DNA of 64,000 nt from positions 1-64,000 of the forward strand of contig NZ_AQRA01000013.1 of the NCBI RefSeq assembly GCF_000626715.1. The letters run 5' to 3'. Of this stretch, positions 27,251 to 35,914 are shown in pieces. The first letter of the stretch is position 1, and each line of letters starts with the position of its first letter. Under the pieces are notes generated by a model that saw only the letters and a list, made by a program, of their open reading frames with translations, did no database searches and was not told where the DNA came from. Source of the DNA: Aquimarina atlantica. GTDB taxonomy: Bacteria > Bacteroidota > Bacteroidia > Flavobacteriales > Flavobacteriaceae. The position numbers and the translations under genes are program-made.

Positions 27251-28519
27251 TTAATCCTCTGGTATCACATGTAATTCTACAATCTCAATTTTGGTATTAG
27301 AAGTCTCTATAATTTTAATTTTGAAACCATTTATTTTCACCTCTTCACCTTGCTGAGGAATTTCTTCGGTATGGTTTACAATCATCCCTCCCAGTGTTTC
27401 ATAATTTTCATCCTCCGGAAGGTCTAATTTATAGGACTCGTTGATATGATCTACTTCTATTCGAGCAGAAAACCGATATTCATTTTCTGACAATTGTTCT
27501 TCGATAAGTTCTACAGAATCATGTTCATCTTCAATCTCACCAAAAAGCTCCTCTACAATATCTTCTACTGTAATAATACCACTTGTACCTCCGTACTCAT
27601 CGATCACTACGGCTATACTTTTGTGTTTTTTGGTAAGAAGATTAAGTACATCTTTAACAAACATTGTTTCTGGCACAAAAACCACTGGCAAAAGAATTGA
27701 TCTTAACGATTTAGGTTTTTTAAATAACTCGAAAGAGTGTACATACCCAATGATATCGTCTACAGTATTGTTGTACACAATAATTTTTGATAGCCCTGTA
27801 TCTATAAATAAGGTACTTACTTCTTCTATTGATTGTAATTTCTCTACACCCACGATCTCTGTTCTGGGAACCATTACTTCTCTTGACTTAACGTCTGAAA
27901 AATCTAATGCATTCTGAAAAATCTGGATTTCGCTATCAATTTCGTCATGCTCTTCGATGGTTTCCATTTGCTCATTTATATAATCTCCTAATTCTGTTTT
28001 ACTAAAAGCAAGTTGAACCTGGTCTCCATCTGTTTTTAAAAATTTCTTTAATACAAAATCAGAAACCCATATTACAAATGATGAAATAGGTGTAAATACC
28101 ACATAAAAGATATATGCCGGAAATGAAAATGCTTTGAGTAATGTATTAGAGTATATCTGAAAGAACACTTTGGGTAAGAATTCTGCGGTAATTAGAATCA
28201 CCAAAGTCGAAATACATGTTTGCAATAGTAATGTAACACTACCTGCAATTTCAGGAAAATATCCGGCTATGACCTTCATCAATACTTCACCCATATAAAA
28301 TCCATATATAACCAACGCTATATTATTACCTACAAGCATTGTTGCAATAAATTTGGAAGGTTTTTTTGTTAAGCGTGCCAGGATATTTGAGATAAATCCC
28401 CCTTGTTTTTTCTCAATCTCTATGTGTATTTTATTAGAAGAAACATAGGCGATTTCCATTCCTGAAAAAAAAGCTGAAAGAATAAGGGAAAGAATAATAA
28501 CAATGATATGTAATTCCAT
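27251..28519 (-). CDS. CNNM/CorC-HlyC family membrane protein with CBS pair
   Basis: A 422-aa hemolysin-family (UPF0053) protein. It has an N-terminal DUF21 membrane domain with about four helices (1-190), then two CBS domains (about 205-330, REVMVPRTEIVGV and SIAVVIDEYGGTSGIITVED), then a CorC_HlyC transporter-associated domain (about 345-415). Such proteins act in Mg2+/divalent ion export, and GldE of gliding bacteria belongs to the same family. It lies in the run coaX to YhhN, 3 bp after the small membrane protein. Confidence 0.88.
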   Translation of the reverse strand: MELHIIVIILSLILSAFFSGMEIAYVSSNKIHIEIEKKQGGFISNILARLTKKPSKFIATMLVGNNIALVIYGFYMGEVLMKVIAGYFPEIAGSVTLLLQTCISTLVILITAEFLPKVFFQIYSNTLLKAFSFPAYIFYVVFTPISSFVIWVSDFVLKKFLKTDGDQVQLAFSKTELGDYINEQMETIEEHDEIDSEIQIFQNALDFSDVKSREVMVPRTEIVGVEKLQSIEEVSTLFIDTGLSKIIVYNNTVDDIIGYVHSFELFKKPKSLRSILLPVVFVPETMFVKDVLNLLTKKHKSIAVVIDEYGGTSGIITVEDIVEELFGEIEDEHDSVELIEEQLSENEYRFSARIEVDHINESYKLDLPEDENYETLGGMIVNHTEEIPQQGEEVKINGFKIKIIETSNTKIEIVELHVIPED

Positions 28520-28522
28520 GAA

Positions 28523-28717
28523 TTAGTCTTTGTTATTGGCGTCAAATCGTTTTCTAAAGTTTCTTTTAAAGAAAAACATAAAAATTGCGGCAATTGCAAA
28601 GAAAATATAAAGCATACTTTTTCCGCCTTCTTGTCCCCATTCTACGTATGCTTCGTAGATAAAAAAACACATGATCGCCAAATAGGCGTATTCAAAAAAT
28701 CTAAATACTTTCATCAT
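28523..28717 (-). CDS. Small two-helix membrane protein
   Basis: A 64-aa protein with two predicted transmembrane helices (about 5-24 and 34-51) and a basic end, KRNFRKRFDANNKD. It sits 9 bp after lptC and 3 bp before the CorC/HlyC gene, with tight spacing that supports its being real. No family was recognised; it could be an accessory of either neighbour. Confidence 0.7.
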   Translation of the reverse strand: MMKVFRFFEYAYLAIMCFFIYEAYVEWGQEGGKSMLYIFFAIAAIFMFFFKRNFRKRFDANNKD

Positions 28718-28726
28718 AGTACTGGA

Positions 28727-29284
28727 TTACTCCTCTATAAACATTACCCCATCATTTATTCTTGAATTCAAGATAGTAAAATCTTGATTAGCATCAAAAC
28801 CATCTGCTTCATTAATTGTTCCATCTGGCAAATAACTTTTATAGGGTTGATCTGTAAATATCCAACTAATATTTTGATCCCAATATAACTGTTTGGCTTG
28901 CAAATGGGTACTATCCGAGGTTTTTATATCTACATTACCTCTCATATCGATTAAGCCTGTTTGCTGGTAAGAAATTGCATAATCCGAGGTAACTACACTT
29001 ACTTTTCCTTCTTTATCAATAATATCTAGCACAATACCTTCTGGAAATTCGTGATAAGCGAAAGATGTATTAGAATAATCTAATATTTTTGATGTTTTAA
29101 GTATTGCCGTAAGTCTTCCTGAGTCTGTATATTTAAGATTTATCTCATATCCTTCTGCAATAGGGGCATCTTCTAAGATTAGACCTCCAAGGTCATTTTT
29201 TGTTGTTGATTGACATGAAAAAAACATTGTCACAGCAAATGCTGTGACAATGTTTATTATTGTATATATATTTTTATTCTGCAT
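28727..29284 (-). CDS. lptC: LPS export protein LptC
   Basis: A 185-aa LptC-family lipoprotein. The lipobox ends at Cys24 (MFFSCQSTT). It is followed by the beta-jellyroll pattern of LptC with the NLKYTDSGRLTAILKTSK repeat and GIVLDIIDKEGKV. LptC bridges the inner-membrane LptBFG transporter and LptA. Here the N-terminal anchor is a lipid rather than a transmembrane helix, as is common in Bacteroidota. Its start overlaps the stop of the TPR gene by one base (TAATG), indicating translational coupling. Confidence 0.88.
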   Translation of the reverse strand: MQNKNIYTIINIVTAFAVTMFFSCQSTTKNDLGGLILEDAPIAEGYEINLKYTDSGRLTAILKTSKILDYSNTSFAYHEFPEGIVLDIIDKEGKVSVVTSDYAISYQQTGLIDMRGNVDIKTSDSTHLQAKQLYWDQNISWIFTDQPYKSYLPDGTINEADGFDANQDFTILNSRINDGVMFIEE

Positions 29285-30654
29285 TATAGCTTTGGCACTC
29301 TAACCGTTTCACCAATCCAGCATCCAATACTTACAGATTTTTTTTCTGGGTTGTTAAAAATATCTGTTTTTGATGGTGCTTTAGCATGATAGTTAGCCGC
29401 AAATTTATTTGCTGTAGATTTTAAACTTGGATCTACTTTTCCTGCTCTTCGAGCATAGTTTTCTGCCAACCAATACACTGCTCTTTTACTAAACACATCG
29501 GTACCACAGCTGTTTGCGCTACCTGCTATCATACTTGCAATTCTAAGGTAACAAACACCCATAGATGGTCTATGCTTAAGTGCTTTTCTATAGTAAGATC
29601 TAGCTTTTCCCTTACTTCCTTGTCTTTTCATCACTTCACCAATCTTGAAATAAACTTTAGCTTTATCACTTGTTTTAGTTTCTAATTCTGCAGATTGATT
29701 AAAGTACTTTAATGCAGTAGTTGTCTTCTTATCTTTTAATGCCAATATTCCTAAATAATAAGCTGATTTTGCAGACGGTTCTGTTTTATGTAACGCTTCT
29801 ACCAACTTAAAGAACAATGGATCATCTGTACACTCTTTAGACGACATTCTTCCTGCAGCTCCCTTTAACCAACTTGCATCTGTTTTTTTAGACTCAAACT
29901 GTCCGGCATAAAGAGGTATTAAGTTTTTACAATCGGCTAACTCTCCTAATTTCTGGTTAATTCCTGCTTTTACTTTACTAAAGGCATTTAGGTTAATACC
30001 AGAATTTTTTAGTTTTCTTTTTTCTTTAGAAGATAATGTAGTTCCTGCTTCTTCTTTTTCTGTAAGTTCTGCAATAATCTGTGCAAGTCTACTTTCTTCA
30101 TTCTCTATCTTTTCTGTAATATCATCATACAGATCAAAAACTCCCTGAAGTTCTTTTTTCCCTTCACCATGAAGATCAACAAAAAGAGAGAAATAGGTAT
30201 ATAATTTCTTAGGTCTTTTAAAGTTTTTCTTATCTGTTGTATATGCTTTATCAAACTCTGCAAACTGATTTTCTTTGGTTCCTATTTTGTTATCATACAT
30301 TAACTGACCTATATCAGAATGCATATCCCCAATTTTAGTTTTTGCCGGGAAGTATTGAAAGCGCTCTTTCCATAATGTAATGATTTCATTTGCAAGAGTA
30401 GTTTTCTCTGCAGCAGAAGCTTTTTTATACTTAGCTTCTAACAATTTTTGTCCAAATTGATATGTTGCAACGCTATATGTAGGACATTCTTTCCTCACTT
30501 TCCACAGAGGTTCCTCTGCAGCAGTATAATTCTTTACCTTAGCATGCTCATAAGCGATGGATGCTGTAGTTGCACAGTCTGTAGCCTGAGCACTTACTTT
30601 TGTAGTACTTAAAACTAATCCTGTTGCTATTATAAATAAAACTTTAGTATTCAT
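29284..30654 (-). CDS. Secreted TPR-repeat protein
   Basis: The 456-aa protein begins with a signal peptide (cleaved near KVSAQA). It contains a helical N-terminal region with scattered cysteines, a coiled-coil-like charged segment near 190-215, and two or three clear TPR units around residues 290-375 (YYLGILALKDKKTTTALKYF, KIGEVMKRQGSKGKARSYYR). It is probably a periplasmic scaffold. It sits between the outer-membrane protein gene (20 bp) and lptC (1-bp overlap), so a link to envelope assembly is likely but unproved. Confidence 0.82.
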   Translation of the reverse strand: MNTKVLFIIATGLVLSTTKVSAQATDCATTASIAYEHAKVKNYTAAEEPLWKVRKECPTYSVATYQFGQKLLEAKYKKASAAEKTTLANEIITLWKERFQYFPAKTKIGDMHSDIGQLMYDNKIGTKENQFAEFDKAYTTDKKNFKRPKKLYTYFSLFVDLHGEGKKELQGVFDLYDDITEKIENEESRLAQIIAELTEKEEAGTTLSSKEKRKLKNSGINLNAFSKVKAGINQKLGELADCKNLIPLYAGQFESKKTDASWLKGAAGRMSSKECTDDPLFFKLVEALHKTEPSAKSAYYLGILALKDKKTTTALKYFNQSAELETKTSDKAKVYFKIGEVMKRQGSKGKARSYYRKALKHRPSMGVCYLRIASMIAGSANSCGTDVFSKRAVYWLAENYARRAGKVDPSLKSTANKFAANYHAKAPSKTDIFNNPEKKSVSIGCWIGETVRVPKL

Positions 30655-30674
30655 AGCTGTAGTAATTATTGTAT

Positions 30675-31919
30675 TTAATTAAATTTTATTTTTCTGAACC
30701 ATTTATCATTTAATGACAAACTTAAAGAGATATTAAAAAACTCTTCTTTAACCAGCCCAAAATTTGTTGTTCCCCGTTGACCATACTCGAAACCTATATT
30801 TGTATTCGAGAATAATCTACCAACCGGTAAGCCTACCCCAAAAGATATGCCAAACTCATTAATCGAACCGTTATTAATATTTAATCCTGTCTCCTCATAA
30901 CGAAACCCAGCGCGGTATACAACTCTACTAAAATAGCTTGTTAACGAGTTATAATTAGGAATATAATATCCTCCTGCTTTGAACTTTGAGGCATTTTCAT
31001 ATACAACATTATCCTGGTTAGATACAAGATTTGTAAATTTTCCAGAATCCATATATATATATTCTGCACCTACAAACCATTTTTTAGGTTGCCCAATCCC
31101 GGTACCAAATTTAAATTCGGCAGGAAGATCTATTTCTTTGTCTTCTACAGCAACATCTTGTCTTTCTATAACTCCTTCTCTACCACTATTATCAATTACA
31201 ATAGTAGCAAGTTCTCTCGTACTATCTGTTGTTAATTCAAAAGAAGGCGTTGACACTGCAGAAGCAACTATTTCTAGTTTCTCTGTGATCATAGTTTTAT
31301 ACGTCACTCCGAAAGATAAACTAAAGGATGATAAATCCGAACTATTTATTTCCCTTGTATCAAATTGAACACCCGGTCTTCGTAATATTGTTTTGTTTTC
31401 AATATTCCCAAAGTTATAATTTAAATCTAAACCTACGCTCAGATTCTTGTTAACTTTGAATCCTGTAGCTAAAAAGACCTTATTCAATCCTCCTTTGCCG
31501 GTGAATCGAAGTTCACTTCCATCATCTTTAATACTATTAAGTTCATACCCCACAGAGGTAAGAGGAATAACTCCAAAACCAAAGCCAAATCTACCAGCAG
31601 GAATTCCAATAGCCAAATAATCTAATGAGGCATTTTCTCCAGATGATGATTGATTAGTATTACTAATCTTATATCTACGATATGAAGCTCCTACCGAATA
31701 TGTTGTGAGCCTCAATTCGCCATAAGACGCAGGATTCTGAAGATTTAAATGGATACTATCTGTATATATACTCAATCCCCCCATCGACCTATTTTCTACT
31801 GTTCCTTTGAACTTCGGTATCCCTATCCCATAAAAAGAATACGGAGACGAAGTCCCTTCCTGAGCGTAAGATATTATGGTAACGTGCACCAATATGATTA
31901 CTAAAATCTTCTTTATCAT
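30675..31919 (-). CDS. Outer-membrane beta-barrel protein of the FadL/OmpP1-like group
   Basis: The 414-aa protein has a signal peptide (ending IISYAQ, about residue 20), then SSPYSFYGIGIPKF, RSMGGLSIY and LNLQNPASYGELRLTTYSVG. These are typical of flavobacterial FadL-like barrels, followed by alternating beta-strands and an aromatic-rich C-terminus. It may transport hydrophobic molecules. Its ATG overlaps the coaX stop by 4 bp (ATGA). The substrate is unknown. Confidence 0.8.
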   Translation of the reverse strand: MIKKILVIILVHVTIISYAQEGTSSPYSFYGIGIPKFKGTVENRSMGGLSIYTDSIHLNLQNPASYGELRLTTYSVGASYRRYKISNTNQSSSGENASLDYLAIGIPAGRFGFGFGVIPLTSVGYELNSIKDDGSELRFTGKGGLNKVFLATGFKVNKNLSVGLDLNYNFGNIENKTILRRPGVQFDTREINSSDLSSFSLSFGVTYKTMITEKLEIVASAVSTPSFELTTDSTRELATIVIDNSGREGVIERQDVAVEDKEIDLPAEFKFGTGIGQPKKWFVGAEYIYMDSGKFTNLVSNQDNVVYENASKFKAGGYYIPNYNSLTSYFSRVVYRAGFRYEETGLNINNGSINEFGISFGVGLPVGRLFSNTNIGFEYGQRGTTNFGLVKEEFFNISLSLSLNDKWFRKIKFN

Positions 31920-32647
31920 TTACTATTATTAAAAGCTAAAATGTGGTTTAATCCCTCCAACAAAAAATTAGAAGTGGCAAATATGCTATTTTTTAATCTT
32001 TTAGACAAAAAATGTGCATCTCCACCAGTTAAAATAACTGTTAAATCAGTATAAATGTTGCAATATTCTTCAATTACTCCGTCAATTTCATGCAAAATTC
32101 CAAAAACTACTCCCGAATGTATTGCCTCTTCTGTACTGTTTCCTATGTGATTTTTTGGGTCAGTTACCTGTAACAATGGTAGTTTTGCTGTGTAATTATG
32201 AAGACTCTCATATCTAAGTCGCACTCCCGGCCCAATTGCGCCACCAAGATACTCTTCTTTTTTGTTTTTAAAATCATATGTTATACAAGTTCCTGCATCG
32301 ATTACCAATACATCCTTATTAGGAAACTGATCTACAGCGGCTGCTACCAAAGCTAATCGATCTATTCCTAATGTAGTTGGGGTTTTATACAGGTTTTTGA
32401 ATGGCATTTCTACCTGATGATCCAACATAAGCGTATGATACATACGCTTAATATGTGTTATATGATTCTCTTCTATAGTAGATACTGAAGAAATTATGGC
32501 ATTGGTGATCAAAGGGTATTCTTCTTTGATATTTTGGATTGCCTCTTTAAAATGATATTGTTCAATCCTTTTTTTATAGACAATTTTTGATTCTTCAAAA
32601 ACTCCTATTTTGGTATATGTATTCCCTACATCAATAATGAGATTCAT
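31916..32647 (-). CDS. coaX: Type III pantothenate kinase
   Basis: CoaX makes 4'-phosphopantothenate, the first committed step of coenzyme A synthesis. The 243-aa protein has the ASKHA-fold phosphate motif IIDVGNTYTKIG (4-15), the substrate loop TLGIDRLALVAAA and the catalytic VLVIDAGTCITYD, followed by GGAIGPGVRLRYESL. It is the first gene of a run with an outer-membrane protein, a TPR protein and lptC. It is divergent from tRNA-Phe, with about 100 bp between them. Confidence 0.95.
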   Translation of the reverse strand: MNLIIDVGNTYTKIGVFEESKIVYKKRIEQYHFKEAIQNIKEEYPLITNAIISSVSTIEENHITHIKRMYHTLMLDHQVEMPFKNLYKTPTTLGIDRLALVAAAVDQFPNKDVLVIDAGTCITYDFKNKKEEYLGGAIGPGVRLRYESLHNYTAKLPLLQVTDPKNHIGNSTEEAIHSGVVFGILHEIDGVIEEYCNIYTDLTVILTGGDAHFLSKRLKNSIFATSNFLLEGLNHILAFNNSK

Positions 32648-32698
32648 ACTTTTATTTGTAAGTCGTAAAAATACAAAACGATTTTTTTAATTTTTTCT

Positions 32699-32729
32699 TT
32701 TGAGTATTAAAAAAAGCGTTCTATATTTG
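32699..32729 (+). promoter_or_regulatory. Promoter of tRNA-Phe
   Basis: TTTG (32699-32702), then a 19-bp spacer, then TATATTTG (32722-32729), both exact matches to the Bacteroidota consensus. Transcription would begin near 32736, about 10 bases before the mature tRNA. Confidence 0.8.
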
Positions 32730-32745
32730 CATCCGCTTACAGCAA

Positions 32746-32818
32746 GGTGCCTTAGCTCAGTTGGTAGAGCAAAGGACTGAAAATCCTTGTGTCCCTGGTT
32801 CGATTCCTGGAGGCACCA
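32746..32818 (+). tRNA. tRNA-Phe (anticodon GAA)
   Basis: A complete cloverleaf can be folded by eye. Acceptor GGTGCCT pairs with AGGCACC, D-stem GCTC with GAGC, anticodon stem AAGGA with TCCTT around the loop CTGAAAA (anticodon GAA), and T-stem CCTGG with CCTGG around TTCGATT. The discriminator base is A and the CCA end is not encoded. It has its own promoter upstream and a terminator directly downstream. Confidence 0.97.
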
Positions 32819-32823
32819 CCTTA

Positions 32824-32854
32824 AAAAACCCGAACATTTGTTCGGGTTTTTTTT
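32824..32854 (+). terminator. Terminator of tRNA-Phe
   Basis: AAAACCCGAAC pairs with GTTCGGGTTTT across a 4-base loop, followed by a run of T. It ends transcription just after the tRNA. A related hairpin recurs at 35886-35914. Confidence 0.9.
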
Positions 32855-32879
32855 ATTACATATTATTAAAAGTTTTATC

Positions 32880-33053
32880 CTACTCCTCTACCGGAACTGT
32901 TTTTGTTGGTATCGTGAAACACTTCTTCCCAGTAATACAAAGTACTCGTGAGGCAGGTGGTATGTTTCCTCCCTTAATTGTATTTGTATCCACCAATTTG
33001 GCAACTTTTATCTTTTTTAATTTTAATGATTTTATATCCTTATTTGTGCTCAT
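32880..33053 (-). CDS. Candidate RiPP precursor peptide with double-glycine leader (57 aa)
   Basis: A short minus-strand frame (ATG at 33053, TAG at 32880-32882). The N-terminal half (residues 8-29) contains SLKLKKIKVAKL, then six residues (VDTNTI), then KGGN. This matches the GG-type natural-product leaders of Bacteroidota (KLxLxKxxIAxL...KGG). A 28-residue core after Gly-Gly carries two cysteines (Cys39, Cys45), prolines and several Ser/Thr. It would be cleaved after Gly-Gly and possibly modified. No modification enzyme or peptidase-ABC exporter lies next to it. A near-consensus -7 (TATTTTTA) lies upstream on the minus strand. I found it by reading the gap, since it is shorter than usual gene-calling limits. 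Confidence 0.62.
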   Translation of the reverse strand: MSTNKDIKSLKLKKIKVAKLVDTNTIKGGNIPPASRVLCITGKKCFTIPTKTVPVEE

Positions 33054-33180
33054 AACAATTTGATTTATTAAGTTAGTGGTACTAAAAATATAGTTTTTAA
33101 CTAACTCCCAGCATAATATACTAGTTGATATTTATAAATTTAAAGCATAAAAACACTGAATTCGATACTACGGCTTTACT

Positions 33181-34881
33181 TTATATCTCTAAATGTTTAA
33201 TAAAATAGGACGGATAGATACCTGTTTTTTTATAGAATGCAGAAGAAAACGATTGTGCATTTTTAAACCCCACTTCTTCTGCAATGGCTTTAATGGTATA
33301 GGAACGTAATGACTTATTAGAGGTAAGCTCATCTACAGCAAAATCAACCCTTAAATTATTGAGATAATTGGCAAAGTTGACATTTTTATACACATTTATA
33401 ATCTTTGATAAATATGCGCTATTCGTATTTAGCTCTTTAGCTAATGAATTAAGTGTATAATGTTTTTTTGAAAATTTGGCCGACTTTTCAAAATTGTGAA
33501 GCTTTTGTAATACCGTTTCTACAACATCTTTTGGAATATCTATATCCTGTTTTTTTGAAATATTAGTATTGATATTAACAAACTCTAGCAGATCATGTTC
33601 TTTATTTTTTTGATCTTCAAGTAATTTTAAAAAACGTTTTTTATTCACATAACTCTTACGAAAACCATATATAGCAAGTACAATCAAAACAACAAGAAAT
33701 ACAATTAGAATAGTTATCGTTTCTTCTTTTAAGAATTTATCGCGTTGCAATTGATCTATTAATTTTTCTTTTTCAGAAATTAATTCTACAGTATCGTATC
33801 TCTCGTTAATGTTTTTGGTTAAATATATTTGGTTAGCATGTCTTATACTATCTAATCGTAATAGTGTATTAATATATTCAATTTGTTTTTGAAGGTTTTT
33901 TTTTGATTTAGAATCAGCAATCAAATAATCATATGTATCAATTAACTCAGGAATAACATCTTCAGTTTCTTTAAGAATACGATCTACATCTCTAAAATAT
34001 TGTATACTCTGGTCTACCATACCCTGATCCTGATATGAGCGAGCTATATAATAGTCACAGATAGCAATTCTTGTCTTTACCTCATCAGATTTTTGTATTA
34101 ATTTCTTTCCTTTTTTTAGGCTGTCAATTGCCTTATTGTAGTTTTTAGAAAAATATTCGTACATCCCCGAATACATCACAAAATTAGAATAGATAGATAT
34201 GTCATTTGTTTTTAATGCTTCCTTAATTCCTTTATCAATATAATCTTCAGCCAATTTAAATTGATTACTATAAATGTATGAATCAGTAAGAGCAAATAGC
34301 ACTCTATTGTAGGTATTTGAAGTTTTAATTTTGGGGTTTTGGTCTAAAAAGTTTAAATACTCAAAAAAAATAGCTTGAGCCTCTTCTCTTTCTCCTGCCG
34401 TATTTTTTAATAGTCCTATATTAAATTTCAATTTTAAGTATAACAGCTCATTTCCATTTTCTTTTGCAGATTCTGATGCTATTAGGTAAAGCTCTAAAGC
34501 CTCTTTATAATTTCCTTCTTCATAACGTATATTACCTTTCCTCAAATAACCCAATGCCGGATATCTTTCATAATTTTTGCTCTTTGTAATTGCAATAAGA
34601 CTATCTGCATAATGTAATTGATTAGAACGGCTTAGTTTGGACAAAAAATAATATGCATCAGCCATACGCAATGTATCTAATCGATATCTGGCTTTATCGA
34701 GAGCGACCTGTGCTATTTTTAATTTTAGGGAATCTTCCTGTTGTTCTGCAATTATCTCTTTTAATTTATCAAAATCAAGTAAATCCTGAGCAGCATTAGA
34801 CTTTTTTATCTGTCCGCATAATGGCTGTGCAAAAACAAATAAAATTAGCAGATACCCTAAAAATAAATACTTCCTGATCAT
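33181..34881 (-). CDS. Membrane-bound TPR/AraC-type (HTH_18) transcriptional regulator
   Basis: The 566-aa regulator has a signal peptide (about 1-23) and a periplasmic array of TPR-like helices (about 40-345, for example YLRKGNIRYEEGNYKEALEL). One transmembrane helix follows at about 385-405 (ITILIVFLVVLIVLAIYGF). A cytoplasmic AraC-type DNA-binding domain makes up the last 105 residues (SLAKELNTNSAYLSKIINVY ... IAEEVGFKNAQSFSSAFYKK). The design suggests envelope sensing coupled to transcription. It lies between the double-glycine peptide and the DUF5648 lipoprotein and may control either; that is inference from position. Confidence 0.9.
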   Translation of the reverse strand: MIRKYLFLGYLLILFVFAQPLCGQIKKSNAAQDLLDFDKLKEIIAEQQEDSLKLKIAQVALDKARYRLDTLRMADAYYFLSKLSRSNQLHYADSLIAITKSKNYERYPALGYLRKGNIRYEEGNYKEALELYLIASESAKENGNELLYLKLKFNIGLLKNTAGEREEAQAIFFEYLNFLDQNPKIKTSNTYNRVLFALTDSYIYSNQFKLAEDYIDKGIKEALKTNDISIYSNFVMYSGMYEYFSKNYNKAIDSLKKGKKLIQKSDEVKTRIAICDYYIARSYQDQGMVDQSIQYFRDVDRILKETEDVIPELIDTYDYLIADSKSKKNLQKQIEYINTLLRLDSIRHANQIYLTKNINERYDTVELISEKEKLIDQLQRDKFLKEETITILIVFLVVLIVLAIYGFRKSYVNKKRFLKLLEDQKNKEHDLLEFVNINTNISKKQDIDIPKDVVETVLQKLHNFEKSAKFSKKHYTLNSLAKELNTNSAYLSKIINVYKNVNFANYLNNLRVDFAVDELTSNKSLRSYTIKAIAEEVGFKNAQSFSSAFYKKTGIYPSYFIKHLEI

Positions 34882-35219
34882 TAAAATGATTTTTATAGTA
34901 CTTGAAATCTGCTCAACAGAATTCGAAAATCATACCTTTTAATTAAATGTATAGGTGAATAACATAAAAAAATAATACGAAATAAAACTACCAAAAAAAA
35001 ACAATGTGAATAATTTATTAACTACATAGTTTGGTATACAATAGCAAAAATCTAACGCTTGCGACATGCATAAAGTATCGGTTTAAATTTATAAATATCA
35101 ACAATATTACTTTGTATTTCATACACTTATCATCATATTTTTGAATTCTACAGAATAAAACACATACCAATCTTAAAAACGAATTTCATCAAATACCAAC
35201 TTTTAAAACTCTTAAAACC
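34882..35219. other. 338-bp intergenic region between divergent genes
   Basis: This AT-rich gap separates the TPR-HTH regulator (leftward) and the DUF5648 lipoprotein (rightward). It holds one clear Bacteroidota promoter at 35111-35143, facing the lipoprotein. I saw no open frame with gene-like features on either strand and no strong hairpin. Binding sites for the adjacent regulator are plausible here but could not be defined. Confidence 0.6.
35111..35143 (+). promoter_or_regulatory. Predicted promoter of the DUF5648 lipoprotein gene
   Basis: TTTG (35111-35114) and TATTTTTG (35136-35143), separated by 21 bp, match the Bacteroidota -33/-7 consensus. The ATG lies about 77 bp further on, giving a 5' leader of roughly 65-70 bases. 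Confidence 0.6.
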
Positions 35220-35792
35220 ATGAAAAAAACCAAATTCTTAGTTTCAATTTTAAATTTAACTTTTGTAATATGCTTAGTATTGACTTCTTGTGAATCAGAC
35301 AATGAAGAGTTACCTATAGAGCAAGTTTCTAATACGACTGAAAACAATAACAACACCAAATCAAGAGCTTTAAGTTCTCAAAACGTATATCGATATTATA
35401 GTGGGGGATCTGCATCTCTTCATACCTATAGAACACAAGGAGGTCAAGGTATTGGAATAGGACGCAGAGAAGGGGTTTCTTTTAGGACTGACGTAGCCAG
35501 ATCTCGCCAAGAAATCGATTTTAATACGTATAACGAGCTATACTTTTTGTTACACCCAAGAAAAATAGACTTCGTTTTAACAACTAGCCCTACCGAAATT
35601 TTGACTTTAATTAGTAAAGGATGGAAAGATGTTTCCCGACTTGTTTTAATACACAAAAAGCCTGGTAACGGAAGAAAAAAGCTATATCGCTTTTACAATA
35701 CTCAACATTCTGATCACCTGTATACCAAAAATTATTCTGAAGGTGTTAATGCCGGATACAAATATGAAGGTGTAACCGGCTGGGTGTATTAA
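35220..35792 (+). CDS. DUF5648-type lipoprotein
   Basis: A 190-aa lipoprotein with a signal ending near Cys24 (LVLTSCESD), a polar Asn-rich linker, and one DUF5648-like domain (about 55-190). The domain begins VYRYYSGGSASLHTYRT and ends LYRFYNTQHSDHLYTKN and YKYEGVTGWVY. These repeated aromatic patches are seen in secreted, probably carbohydrate-binding proteins. No enzyme motif was seen. It has its own promoter and is followed by a decayed tRNA-like sequence and a terminator. Confidence 0.78.
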   Translation: MKKTKFLVSILNLTFVICLVLTSCESDNEELPIEQVSNTTENNNNTKSRALSSQNVYRYYSGGSASLHTYRTQGGQGIGIGRREGVSFRTDVARSRQEIDFNTYNELYFLLHPRKIDFVLTTSPTEILTLISKGWKDVSRLVLIHKKPGNGRKKLYRFYNTQHSDHLYTKNYSEGVNAGYKYEGVTGWVY

Positions 35793-35810
35793 GAATATAA
35801 TTTATAAGAA

Positions 35811-35884
35811 AAGGTGCCTTCTAAAATCATTTTGAGTTTGTGAGTAAAATATATGTTGATATTTATCTGAAGGAGTTACACCAC
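35811..35884 (+). pseudogene. Probable decayed copy of tRNA-Phe
   Basis: The ten bases AAGGTGCCTT (35811-35820) are identical to the tRNA-Phe start at 32744-32753. At 35872 comes GGAGTTACACCAC, resembling the tRNA 3' end GGAGGCACCACC. The two landmarks are 59 bases apart here and 63 in the real tRNA. A hairpin beginning with the same AAAAACCCGAAC and an ATTACATA sequence follow, as they do after the real tRNA. The centre no longer folds as a cloverleaf, so it is not functional. It may mark the far end of a 3-kb inserted or duplicated segment. Confidence 0.55.
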
Positions 35885-35885
35885 G

Positions 35886-35914
35886 AAAAACCCGAACAGG
35901 TGTTTGGGTTTTTT
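35886..35914. terminator. Terminator related to the tRNA-Phe terminator
   Basis: AAAAACCCGAAC pairs with GTTTGGGTTTTT across a short loop and is followed by T-rich sequence. It closes the lipoprotein transcript from the left and may also serve the convergent dioxygenase gene. It closely resembles the hairpin at 32824-32854. Confidence 0.85.

Noticed and set aside
32761..33063. A 100-aa plus-strand frame starting in tRNA-Phe
   Set aside because: It begins inside the tRNA gene and runs through its terminator; the real small gene here is on the opposite strand.
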